Shown one piece after another: positions 52,512 through 60,905 of a stretch of 64,000 bases of DNA (the stretch's first letter is position 1; every line of letters begins with the position of its first letter). The DNA comes from Emticicia sp037153985 (GTDB lineage Bacteria; Bacteroidota; Bacteroidia; Cytophagales; Spirosomataceae). The notes beneath the pieces are model-generated. The model was not told the DNA's origin. It ran no database searches and was given only the letters and a program-made list of their open reading frames with translations. The stretch is from positions 186,001-250,000 of the forward strand of contig NZ_JBBAYI010000010.1 of NCBI RefSeq assembly GCF_037153985.1, written 5' to 3'. The position numbers and the translations under genes are program-made.

Positions 52512-54413
52512 TTACTTCAATAATTGTGCGCCATTTTTTATTTCTTCTACCACATTAGGGTCGAGTAGGGTAGTTGTATCACCGAGGTTTGATGTTTCGC
52601 CTTCGGCAATTTTACGTAGTATACGACGCATGATTTTCCCCGAACGCGTTTTAGGCAAACCTGTAACAAACTGAATTTTATCGGGTTTGGCAATAGGCCC
52701 AATTACCCTTGATACCGTTGCCAGAATATCTTTTCTGGTTAACTCAGCATCGTTCAGGTGGCTTTCACAAATTACATAAGCATAAATGCCTTGTCCTTTA
52801 ATATCATGCGGATAACCCACAACTGCCGATTCTACCACACCGGTATGCATATTAATGGCGTTTTCGACCTCAGCCGTACCAATTCTATGGCCAGATACGT
52901 TCAGTACATCATCAACACGGCCTGTTATACGATAAAATCCGTTTTCATCACGCATGGCTCCATCGCCTGTGAAATAAAGGTTAGGATAAGCCGAAAAGTA
53001 ATTTGTACGGCAACGCTCGTGGTCGCCCCATGTAGTACGGATAATAGATGGCCACGGAAATTTAATACATAAATTGCCACTTACATTTCCACCAAGAATT
53101 TCGTTTCCTTGTTCGTCAACGAGCATCATCTGAATACCCGGTAGTGGAAGCGATGCCCAAGCAGGTTTTAGGGGTGTAATTCCGGCAAGTGCCGAAATCA
53201 TGATGCCTCCGGTTTCGGTTTGCCACCATGTATCAACTACAGGGCAGGCATCTTTACCAATATTTTTTGAATACCAGTGCCATGCTTCTTCGTTGATAGG
53301 TTCGCCTACTGAACCCAGCACTTTGAGTGAGCTTAAATCTTTTCCGTCTACATATTCTGTACCAAAGCCCATTAGTGAGCGTATAGCCGTAGGGGCTGTG
53401 TAAAGAATATTTACCCGATGTTTCTCGACAATCTCCCAGAAACGCCCAGCGTCGGGGTAGGTTGGTATCCCCTCAAACATAAGCGAGATAGCACCAGTAG
53501 CCAATGGCCCGTAAATAATATAAGAATGACCTGTAATCCAGCCGATGTCAGCGGTACAGAAATGAACCATACCAAGTTTATACTGAAATACATTCAGAAA
53601 AGTATAAGCCGAATAAACCATATAGCCGCCACAGGTATGTACTACCCCTTTAGGCTTGCCTGTTGAGCCAGAAGTATAAAGAATAAACAGAGGGTCTTCG
53701 GAGTCCATTTCTTCGGCCGGACAATCAGAATTAACGTATTTTACTTCTTCTTCCCACCATACATCACGGCCTTTAATCATGCTGACAGGCGTGCGGGTGC
53801 GGGTAGCCACTATTACTTTCTTTACAGACGGGCATCCGATTAAGGCATCGTCAACGGTGTCTTTCATCGGAATTGCCTTGTTTCCGCGAATAGCTCCGTC
53901 AGTAGTTATAACAGCCACACATTGTGAGTCATTAATACGGTCGGCGATGGAAGAGGCAGAGAACCCCCCAAAAACTACTGAGTGAATAGCCCCGATACGA
54001 GCGCAAGCAAGTGTTGCAACGGCCAACTCAGGAATCATGGGCATATAAATACATACCCTGTCGCCTTTTTGAATACCATTGCGTTTCAGTACGTTTGCAA
54101 AGCTACAAACCCTGTCGAAAAGCTGGCGGTAAGTAAGCGTAATGCTATCTTCGTTGGGGTCGTTAGGTTCCCAGATGATAGCTGGCTGTTGAGGCTTTTC
54201 TCTGACATGGCGGTCGAGACAGTTTTCGGTTATATTTAATTTACCACCTACAAACCAGTTTATTTTAGGTTCTGTAAAATTCCATTCTAAAACCTTTTTC
54301 CATGGTTTTTTCCATTCAAAATTATTAGCAGCGATTTCGCCCCAGAAGCCTTCAGGGTCTTGCACGCTGGCTTCATAGGCTTTCTGATACTCTTCGAAGG
54401 TTTGAATAAGCAT
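52512..54413 (-). CDS. acs: Acetyl-CoA synthetase (AMP-forming)
   Basis: 633 residues; activates acetate to acetyl-CoA through acetyl-AMP. ANL-family cores: YTSGSTGKPKGVVHTCGGY (about 247), the aromatic WWQTETGGIM (about 395), TGDGAMRDENGFYRITGRVDD (about 490) and the C-terminal KTRSGKIMRRILRKI with the catalytic, acetylation-sensitive Lys (about 596). N-terminal Acs-type domain is present. Downstream on the same strand of a small membrane protein and an MFS transporter, perhaps for uptake of the same class of acids (inference). Confidence 0.97.
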   Translation of the reverse strand: MLIQTFEEYQKAYEASVQDPEGFWGEIAANNFEWKKPWKKVLEWNFTEPKINWFVGGKLNITENCLDRHVREKPQQPAIIWEPNDPNEDSITLTYRQLFDRVCSFANVLKRNGIQKGDRVCIYMPMIPELAVATLACARIGAIHSVVFGGFSASSIADRINDSQCVAVITTDGAIRGNKAIPMKDTVDDALIGCPSVKKVIVATRTRTPVSMIKGRDVWWEEEVKYVNSDCPAEEMDSEDPLFILYTSGSTGKPKGVVHTCGGYMVYSAYTFLNVFQYKLGMVHFCTADIGWITGHSYIIYGPLATGAISLMFEGIPTYPDAGRFWEIVEKHRVNILYTAPTAIRSLMGFGTEYVDGKDLSSLKVLGSVGEPINEEAWHWYSKNIGKDACPVVDTWWQTETGGIMISALAGITPLKPAWASLPLPGIQMMLVDEQGNEILGGNVSGNLCIKFPWPSIIRTTWGDHERCRTNYFSAYPNLYFTGDGAMRDENGFYRITGRVDDVLNVSGHRIGTAEVENAINMHTGVVESAVVGYPHDIKGQGIYAYVICESHLNDAELTRKDILATVSRVIGPIAKPDKIQFVTGLPKTRSGKIMRRILRKIAEGETSNLGDTTTLLDPNVVEEIKNGAQLLK

Positions 54414-54699
54414 AATTTAATAAGAGGGTAATGATAAATAATGTATAAGTACTCCAACACGTTGCGATTTGCAAATATCGTTGTTTCTATATAAATTATC
54501 CTATAATCTGATAGGCAACTTTAGGAATTTTAATGATTTTGCACATCCCCAGAGAAACCTGTTAGGGTATATAAACAACATTACAAATATAAAAAGCCAG
54601 TAATAAAGACCCTAAAAATGAGAGAATAAGTACTATTTTTAAGAGTTTTGTATTACTGGCCATATAGAAGCCGGTGCATAGATAAGTTGGTCTTACTTT

Positions 54700-54933
54700 C
54701 TATAATTTATCTTGCCCTTTTATGCTGTATTCGCCCTGAAGGGCATAATAACCAAATATCGACATTCCTAATGAAATAATAGGTGCCAGAATAAAGGTAT
54801 AAATAATAGCCAGCACTAAATCGTTACCGCCATTTTTCCAAAGAGGCAAGGCTTGAAAATAAATGAGGTATACACCTGCGCTGAAACCAGTGAGTATCCA
54901 GATTATGCCTAATATTTTCTTTAAAGTGTTCAT
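54700..54933 (-). CDS. Small two-helix membrane protein beside the MFS transporter
   Basis: 77 residues: helix one LGIIWILTGFSAGVYLIYFQAL, a short loop (WKNGGND), helix two LVLAIIYTFILAPIISLGMSIFGYYAL, and the tail QGEYSIKGQDKL. The start lies 20 nt after the MFS stop, so it is cotranscribed. Small proteins of this shape are found next to MFS transporters in other Bacteroidota and may be accessory; I cannot name the family from sequence alone. Confidence 0.78.
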   Translation of the reverse strand: MNTLKKILGIIWILTGFSAGVYLIYFQALPLWKNGGNDLVLAIIYTFILAPIISLGMSIFGYYALQGEYSIKGQDKL

Positions 54934-54953
54934 GATAAAAATTGGTTTTAGGG

Positions 54954-56516
54954 TTAGTCGTGTATGTTGCGGTCTTTTCCGTTAATATAAATAAGGCCAA
55001 TAAAAAAGCAGATACCCGCAATAATAATTGGGTAATATAAACCTTGAAGGTAAGGCTTGTCATAAATGATGGCCTGCCCCAGATTTTGTGCTTTTGTATT
55101 GGCTTCGTTGGCTTGGGTAGATAAAAATGTGGCTACGGCAGGCATCAGGCCACCAAAAACACCATTACCTATATGATATGGCAATGACATGGACGAATAC
55201 CTGATTTTTGTCGGGAACATTTCTACCAGAAAAGCTGCAATAGGCCCATAAACCATTGTGACGAAAATAATTAGGCTGAAAATCATTAATATCAGTGTCC
55301 ATTTATCTTTATTATTGACAAGAATGGTTTTCTTTACTTCGGGTTTAGGTGTAGCCACAGACTTGTCGGCCAGCACTGTTGTTTTTACAACCTCTTTCAT
55401 GAGGCTACCATCCTCATAATCATGAATAGTTGTGGTAGTAATCAGCGAGTCGGCTACGGTTTTAGCAATTAACTCAACCTGAACCGTAGTTTTATCGGAA
55501 GTGCCAACCTCTGTTTTGTTCTGGATACTCGCGGTCTGATAGATTTTATCAAAAATTGGCCGATACAATAGAACCGCCAGAAACATTCCGGCCAGCATAA
55601 TGCCTTTTCGGCCTATTTTGTCGGACAAAGCTCCGAATGCAATAAAAAAAGGTGTGCCTAATAACAAGCCCCACATCATGATACTATTGGCCTGAACGTC
55701 ATCAATATTACAGGTTTTTAACAGGAAAGTCTGAGCATAAAACTGGCCTGTATACCATATTACCCCTTGCCCCATAGTTGCCCCAAAAAGTGCCAGAAGT
55801 ACAAATTTGAAATTTAATTTATTGCCAAACGATTCTTTCAAAGGATTAGCCGAGGTTTTGCCTTCTGCTTTGGCTTTAGCAAAAAGCGGCGACTCCGACA
55901 TATTGCGCCGAATCAGAAAAGAAATAAAAACCATAAAGATTGACATCAGGAAAGGAAGCCGCCAGCCCCATTCTTCAAAGGCTTCTTTTGACATTGACGT
56001 ACGCGTAACCATAATTACACCTAACGATACAAAAAGGCCAACAGTGGCGGTGGTCTGAATCCATGAGGTCCAGTAGCCACGTTTGTGTGCCGGCGAGTGT
56101 TCGGCTACATAAGTGGCTGCTCCGCCATATTCTCCGCCAAGAGCCAGTCCTTGTAAAAGCCTCAGTAACAGCACCAGAATAGGAGCTAGCGCGCCAATAG
56201 TGGCATAACTCGGAATCAGCCCGATGGCAAAAGTAGCACCGCCCATAAGTAACAGGGTAACCATAAAGGTGTATTTTCGGCCGATGAGGTCGCCTAATCG
56301 ACCAAAAAATAAAGCCCCGAACGGGCGTACAACAAAACCGGCCGCAAATGTAGCCAGTGTATTCAGAAATGCAGCCGTAGGGTTATCAGTTGGAAAAAAC
56401 TTGGTAGCTAAAACGGTAGCCAAGCTACCAAAAATGTAGAAGTCGTACCATTCGATGAGCGTACCTACCGAAGAGGCACCAATAATGTAACTTAACTTTT
56501 GTTTTTTTTCAGACAT
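54954..56516 (-). CDS. MHS-type MFS transporter with a large loop insertion
   Basis: 520 residues from the ATG at 56514-56516; upstream in-frame starts would run into the zinc-ribbon gene. The metabolite:proton symporter signature is clear: GTLIEWYDFYIFGSLATVLATKFFP, FAAGFVVRPFGALFFGRLGDLIGRKYTFMVTL, LRLLQGLALGGEYGGAATYVAEH. Between two helices of the second half (after about residue 340) sits a charged, Thr/Lys-rich insertion of about 85 residues (TSDKTTVQVELIAK to NNKDKW), unusual against a normal length of about 430. Substrate likely an organic acid; unproven. Confidence 0.88.
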   Translation of the reverse strand: MSEKKQKLSYIIGASSVGTLIEWYDFYIFGSLATVLATKFFPTDNPTAAFLNTLATFAAGFVVRPFGALFFGRLGDLIGRKYTFMVTLLLMGGATFAIGLIPSYATIGALAPILVLLLRLLQGLALGGEYGGAATYVAEHSPAHKRGYWTSWIQTTATVGLFVSLGVIMVTRTSMSKEAFEEWGWRLPFLMSIFMVFISFLIRRNMSESPLFAKAKAEGKTSANPLKESFGNKLNFKFVLLALFGATMGQGVIWYTGQFYAQTFLLKTCNIDDVQANSIMMWGLLLGTPFFIAFGALSDKIGRKGIMLAGMFLAVLLYRPIFDKIYQTASIQNKTEVGTSDKTTVQVELIAKTVADSLITTTTIHDYEDGSLMKEVVKTTVLADKSVATPKPEVKKTILVNNKDKWTLILMIFSLIIFVTMVYGPIAAFLVEMFPTKIRYSSMSLPYHIGNGVFGGLMPAVATFLSTQANEANTKAQNLGQAIIYDKPYLQGLYYPIIIAGICFFIGLIYINGKDRNIHD

Positions 56517-56575
56517 AGTGAACAAATAGTATTTAGGGAATAGATGATTTTTATTTATATAAGGGTTGTTAATGT

Positions 56576-56998
56576 TCAGTTTCTGGTACGTTCCCATTTA
56601 ATAAGCATAAATTTGTCTTCAAATTCGGTAATTATTATGCCTATGCCTTTGAGGTTTTCTCTGTTACTGTAAAATTCTTGCAGTTCGGTATAAGTCAGAA
56701 TTATAGTTGTAGGTTTATAATTCTTTTTTCTGGACGGAACAACAATTCGATATTTTTTTACCCAGTTCATTACCGACACATGACTTATGCCCAATAAGCG
56801 TTCGATTTCCCGATAGCTAATGCCTTCCAAGTAAAGCTGTAAGGCTTTAATTACAAAATAACTTTCGATACTCTTACCCAATTTATCTACTGTGTAATTA
56901 TAGCCACAGTCTTTGCATTTGTAACGCTGCCGTTCTTTTACTATCCCGTTTCTGGATATATGGCTAGAATCACATTGGGGGCAGTGAGGGAAATCCAT
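56576..56998 (-). CDS. IS1 InsA-like zinc-ribbon/HTH protein, probably domesticated
   Basis: 140 residues from the ATG at 56996-56998 (an ATG 24 nt upstream adds eight residues). A zinc ribbon CPQCDSSHISRNG...RYKCKDCGYNYTVD (four Cys) is followed by a helix-turn-helix LEGISYREIERLLGISHVSVMNWVKKY (about residues 62-88). This pair matches the InsA/N-terminal DNA-binding half of IS1-family transposases. The remaining 50 residues (TTIILTYTELQEFYSNRENLKGIGIIITEFEDKFMLIKW) are not a DDE transposase domain. No terminal repeats or InsB partner are nearby. 59 nt upstream of the MFS gene on the same strand, so a regulator is plausible. Confidence 0.8.
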   Translation of the reverse strand: MDFPHCPQCDSSHISRNGIVKERQRYKCKDCGYNYTVDKLGKSIESYFVIKALQLYLEGISYREIERLLGISHVSVMNWVKKYRIVVPSRKKNYKPTTIILTYTELQEFYSNRENLKGIGIIITEFEDKFMLIKWERTRN

Positions 56999-57304
56999 GT
57001 ACCTTCTATGGTTTTTAAGCAAATATAATTTTTTTTAATAGCATATAATAGAATCAGTGTAGTTTATATTTTGGCTAACTGCTAGTTTTCTGTGGCCTTA
57101 AAGACCTGATTTTGAAAATATTTTTAGTTTTTTATTGTTTTGTAAGTTGTTGATAATGAGTTATTTAATAGGAGGTTTTTCTGTAAATTAAAAAAATAAA
57201 ACTTTTTTTTAATTTACTAAATCCAGATTCTTTTGGGCTTCGTATATATTACCAAAGTGCATTTTCAACTTTATAGATTGCCTTCAATAGCCATTAAAAC
57301 TAGC

Positions 57305-57353
57305 TCCTGAGTTATCCTTCAATAGTAATATAAGCTATTGAAGGATATCAGGA
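57305..57353. repeat. Long interrupted hairpin in the intergenic region
   Basis: TCCTGA (57305-57310) + ATCCTTCAATAG (57314-57325) pair with CTATTGAAGGAT (57335-57346) + TCAGGA (57348-57353); 18 bp in all around a 9-nt loop, with a 3/1 bulge. No T run follows on the plus strand. Confidence 0.7.
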
Positions 57354-57653
57354 ACAAAAAATTCACCAACTGCTTAAAAAAATTGTTCAGGAAAAAGATA
57401 TTTAAAATAATTGCTTGAAACAAAGTTATCTGTGTTTTAGCAATTAAAAACGCCAGCATAATCATAATAAAGATATTCTTACTAGTTGTTTTTACGCAAT
57501 ACTAATTCACTCAACACCCTTAGGGGATAGTAGAAATTAATTAATTGGTAAACAACTTTTGCATAATGCAAATAACTGCACGTATGTAATAGAGAAATTG
57601 TTATGAGTGGGTATATAGAGATAATGCAGTTAAACTTGCACGTAACCCGAAAA

Positions 57654-57684
57654 GTAAAGCCCCTTGAGTAATCGAGGGGCTTCT
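57654..57684 (-). terminator. Terminator of the porin gene
   Basis: AAGCCCCTTGA (57657-57667) / TCGAGGGGCTT (57672-57682), one G-T pair; a T-rich stretch follows on the minus strand. Confidence 0.75.
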
Positions 57685-57734
57685 CGCTGAATTTGTAAGT
57701 ATGTTTCGTCTAAATTCTATAAAACGTTAATTGT

Positions 57735-57762
57735 CACCTATCTGTATACACACAGATAGGTG
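57735..57762 (-). repeat. Perfect hairpin just after the porin stop
   Basis: CACCTATCTGT (57735-57745) / ACAGATAGGTG (57752-57762), 6-nt loop, 8 nt beyond the porin stop, no T-run; could stabilise the 3' end or help the terminator further downstream. Confidence 0.65.
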
Positions 57763-57769
57763 CTTTAAC

Positions 57770-59089
57770 TTAATTGAAAAAGACCTGATATTGTATTATA
57801 GTTGAACCTTTTCTGTTGCTAAATTCGCCTTTCCCGTTAGGGCCTGCTATAAAAATGGGTCGGTTCTGATAAGCTACTGTTAATTTGGACGTATGTCCGT
57901 TTAACAACCAGTTTATTCCTAAATCCCAGTAATTCATTCCTTGTTTAAGCCGCTCGTAATCACTATGTTGTAACGAGATATAAGGCATAATGGTAGTTTT
58001 GCCGAGCAAATTATCTTTTAACTTGTAGCCAAACTGGGCATAAAAAACATTGCCAGTGCCATAGCCCGGAAAAGCATTCCCTGCTCCGTTGATGATGTCT
58101 TTACGGGTAGTGCCGTTAGCAGGGTTCATAACCCCCAGATTACGGATATAGTTCTTACCAAAATCAAAATACCCAATAGAAGCATAAGCACTAATTGCTT
58201 GACCCTCTATGCCGACAGGGCTGTCATAGAAAGCATCCAGCGATAACTGCACCATATTTGTTTCTAGCGTATCGGCTTTATTAGTACTTAAATGCCACAT
58301 AGCTTTGGGCTGATACACAAAACCTGCACCTATATTAAACACCTTCTTTTTGCCTAAATAAGTGCCAGTCATATAAGGTGTCAGATTAGCTTCTTGGTCA
58401 AGAAATTGCCATTGTACGTATCCGTTCCATTGCAGCTTGGGTGGTTTTGATGAGAAATTTGCCACATCGGGGCTAAGTATTGCGTTATAAGAGGCTGCTT
58501 TCTGAAATGCCATCGGGTTAGATAAAACCAGCCGATAGTCAAATTTTCCTAATTTACCTTTGGCATATACTGATAATTTTCTTAGAAACTGGTCGGTTAC
58601 ATCATTGGTCGACTGCTGATACAGTGGTGCATCAACTCCTAAAATACTTCCCACAGCAGGCGAGGCAAAACGAGCTAGGCCACTCCAAGCGGCAAGCCCA
58701 CCACCTAATGATAATTTGTTTTTTACAACAACATACTCACCCAGCGCATCATGAATAAAAAAGCCAAATTTGCGGTCAGCTATTCCGTTGAAATTGTTTT
58801 CTCCTATTTGTGAGTAAATAAAAACTTTGTCGGTTAATTGTCCGAAAAACTGCATTCTAAAACGCCGGATTCCAATATCCCAACCGTTTTTCTTGGCATA
58901 GCCAAAAACTGTGCTTCCTTCGTTAAATGTGGTATTACGTAGCCATGTCTGGTTTACTATCGTGAATTTTACATACCGCGACCCATCTTCATTAAGGCTT
59001 AGTTTTCCGTCTTTCAGTACTTGTGCCTTCGACAACAAGGGCAATACAATAATTAGTAGCCCTAGCAAGGCTATTTCAGGTTTTTTCAT
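57770..59089 (-). CDS. Outer-membrane porin
   Basis: 439 residues with signal peptide (KKPEIALLGLLIIVLPLLSKAQ). The mature protein has alternating hydrophobic/aromatic strands and charged turns expected of a beta-barrel: YVKFTIVNQTWLRN, IGIRRFRMQFFGQL, KLTVAYQNRPIF and a C-terminal QVFFN, ending in an aromatic-Asn as barrels often do. Similar to phosphate-selective OprO/OprP-like porins of Bacteroidota. Substrate not known. Alone on its transcript; hairpin and terminator follow. Confidence 0.8.
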   Translation of the reverse strand: MKKPEIALLGLLIIVLPLLSKAQVLKDGKLSLNEDGSRYVKFTIVNQTWLRNTTFNEGSTVFGYAKKNGWDIGIRRFRMQFFGQLTDKVFIYSQIGENNFNGIADRKFGFFIHDALGEYVVVKNKLSLGGGLAAWSGLARFASPAVGSILGVDAPLYQQSTNDVTDQFLRKLSVYAKGKLGKFDYRLVLSNPMAFQKAASYNAILSPDVANFSSKPPKLQWNGYVQWQFLDQEANLTPYMTGTYLGKKKVFNIGAGFVYQPKAMWHLSTNKADTLETNMVQLSLDAFYDSPVGIEGQAISAYASIGYFDFGKNYIRNLGVMNPANGTTRKDIINGAGNAFPGYGTGNVFYAQFGYKLKDNLLGKTTIMPYISLQHSDYERLKQGMNYWDLGINWLLNGHTSKLTVAYQNRPIFIAGPNGKGEFSNRKGSTIIQYQVFFN

Positions 59090-59558
59090 AAAAGTATATT
59101 TTTGTGAGATTCAGCAATAGGCATAGGCATCTAAGGATTTTGTACTCCTCTAACTAAAACCAGACTATTTTTATGCTTAAAGCATATTACTGATAAAGGT
59201 TCAAAAATACGAAATTTATGTGGGAGATTTGGCGTTTTGGGGCTTTAAAAGAAACTTAAAATCTGCTTTGTGTGGGTATTTGTTAATGTGATATTTGTTT
59301 ATTGAAAACGTATCAAATAGACAAAATAATAAGAAGAAAACTAATGAAATTTGAAGAAAAAAGCAAAACTGACTGCTTTGCTCGGTACATTTTGGAGTAA
59401 CTGTTTTTACCTAAACCCTGCCCTCATTCTGTGTAGGAAAACCCCATAACCCCTTTTTCCTGTCAAGAAAAGGGCATAGGCTAGGCAAATAAAATTGTAG
59501 TGTGAATGGGGTTCGTATAACCCGAATTTAATAGCAAGAAAAAACTGAGCCTGATACT
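59090..59558. other. Intergenic region upstream of the porin
   Basis: 469 nt between the porin start and the orphan hypothetical gene. Contains CCCC-rich stretches near 59410-59480 but no clear hairpin, RNA or gene. Confidence 0.4.
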
Positions 59559-59990
59559 TTATTTTATGGTAGTAAAGTGTCGCCAAGAACAGTAAAGAAT
59601 ATATAAATGCCGTTTTTGAACAATTACATTATTATAACCAGCATCAATTAAGTTTTTAATATTGGCTAATGGCTTGAAAAAGAAATAGGCAACTTTACAA
59701 AATCCATCGGGCTGAAAATCATCCGAAAATATAATTCTTTCAAAGGCAGCTTTATTTGAAGAATGATTGTTTAAAAAGACCGAAAAAGAATTAAATGTTC
59801 TTTTTGTAACAGGTTGCTTAATAATGCTAGCCGAAGCAGCCAGAGGAAGATTTTCAGTGAGAAAAGAGCAGTTAAAACTCAATAACAATACCAAAACCAG
59901 CCCAGATAAGGTAAGAACTTTACGAGAACTTATATGGGTAATCGGATTAACCATCAGGTTTCTGTTCAATTTGGTATTAATACAGGACAA
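59559..59990 (-). CDS. Hypothetical membrane-associated protein
   Basis: 143 residues; in-frame ATG at 59952-59954 would give a more usual N-terminus (MVNPITHISSRKV). One hydrophobic segment (LTLSGLVLVLLLSFNC) with a Cys at its end resembles a lipoprotein or signal anchor. The rest (ITKRTFNSFSVFLNNHSSN..., IIFSDDFQPDGFCKVAYFF) matches nothing I recognise. A shorter frame on the other strand overlaps; codon pattern and signal-like start favour this strand, but it may not be real. Confidence 0.4.
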   Translation of the reverse strand: MSCINTKLNRNLMVNPITHISSRKVLTLSGLVLVLLLSFNCSFLTENLPLAASASIIKQPVTKRTFNSFSVFLNNHSSNKAAFERIIFSDDFQPDGFCKVAYFFFKPLANIKNLIDAGYNNVIVQKRHLYILYCSWRHFTTIK

Positions 59991-60152
59991 CTACTATTAC
60001 AAAAGTAAGCAATCGTTAAAATGAAACAAGAGCAGCTTTATCAAAACCAGAAAATATCTTTGTTTTGTACAATTTAATTGGGTTTATAGTACAATCGTTT
60101 TCGTTAATTTAATCAGGTTTTAATCTGATATTCAGTTGTTTAGCTTAAATAT

Positions 60153-60207
60153 AAAAAAAGACGCCCATCTATACGGATACGAAACATACCCGCAGACAGA
60201 CGCCTTA
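60153..60207 (-). terminator. Weak terminator candidate after the carbonic anhydrase
   Basis: On the minus strand an imperfect hairpin (CGGGTA / TATCCG inside) precedes GGGCGTC and T7. The direct repeat AGACGCC occurs at both ends. The pairing is poor, so confidence is low. Confidence 0.35.
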
Positions 60208-60245
60208 AAAACAAACGCAAACTGTCACATCAAGTGTCTACAACA

Positions 60246-60905
60246 TTATGCTTTCTTCACTTTTCCCATCTCAAAATCAAAGTTGTAAACTTCTTCAAGG
60301 GCATCATCATCTTTTGATTCAATTTCAATAATAGACTTGATTAAACCCGTATGCAGGTTCAATACCCATCCATGAATCATCGGATACTCACTATTTGCCC
60401 AAGCATTTTGTACAATAGTAGTTTTGGCTACATTTTTTACTTGTTCAACTACATTTACCTCTACTAGTCTATCAAAACGTTCCTGCTCATTATCAATCTT
60501 TTGTAATTCATGCCAATATTTAGAATATACATCCTTGATATGTCTGAGCCAGTTGTTAATAAGACCATAATCTTTATTGGTCATAGAGGCTTTTACACCA
60601 CCACATTGGTAATGCCCCACAACCAGAATATGCTTTACCTTCAATACCTCAACGGCATATTGCAATACGCTAAGCATACTCATATCGGTATGAATCACTA
60701 AGTTTGCAACATTCCGGTGTACAAAAATTTCGCCTGGTTGGGTGCCTGATACTTGGTCGGCAGGTACGCGGCTATCCGAACATCCAATCCATAAAAATTC
60801 AGGTTTCTGGTCGGCAGCTAATTTTGTGAAATAGGTAGGGTCAAGCTGAAGCTTTTCTGAGGCCCAAGCTTTATTCGCTAATAAGAGTTTTTGATACGAT
60901 TCCAT
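60246..60905 (-). CDS. can: Beta-class carbonic anhydrase
   Basis: 219 residues; reversible hydration of CO2. Zinc ligands Cys, His and Cys in WIGCSDSRVPADQV (about residue 42) and VVGHYQCGGVKASM (about 98-101), with the Asp-Arg pair in CSDSR. Also HRNVANLV. Its start overlaps the end of the SulP gene by 35 nt, which points to translational coupling and a shared function in bicarbonate handling. Confidence 0.96.
   Translation of the reverse strand: MESYQKLLLANKAWASEKLQLDPTYFTKLAADQKPEFLWIGCSDSRVPADQVSGTQPGEIFVHRNVANLVIHTDMSMLSVLQYAVEVLKVKHILVVGHYQCGGVKASMTNKDYGLINNWLRHIKDVYSKYWHELQKIDNEQERFDRLVEVNVVEQVKNVAKTTIVQNAWANSEYPMIHGWVLNLHTGLIKSIIEIESKDDDALEEVYNFDFEMGKVKKA

Larger units (their letters stand above)
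56999..57769. other. Long intergenic region between the zinc-ribbon gene and the porin
   Basis: 771 nt, AT-rich, no supported reading frame. A minus-strand -7 candidate TATATTTG sits at 57020-57027 before the zinc-ribbon gene. The region includes the long hairpin at 57305-57353, the porin terminator at 57654-57684 and the hairpin at 57735-57762. Confidence 0.55.

Noticed and set aside
56576..57769. Complete insertion sequence around the InsA-like gene
   Set aside because: No InsB/DDE frame, no terminal inverted repeats and no target duplication could be found.
59767..60024. 85-codon plus-strand frame opposite the orphan hypothetical gene
   Set aside because: No signal or family features; the minus-strand frame is longer and has a signal-like start, though that too is uncertain.
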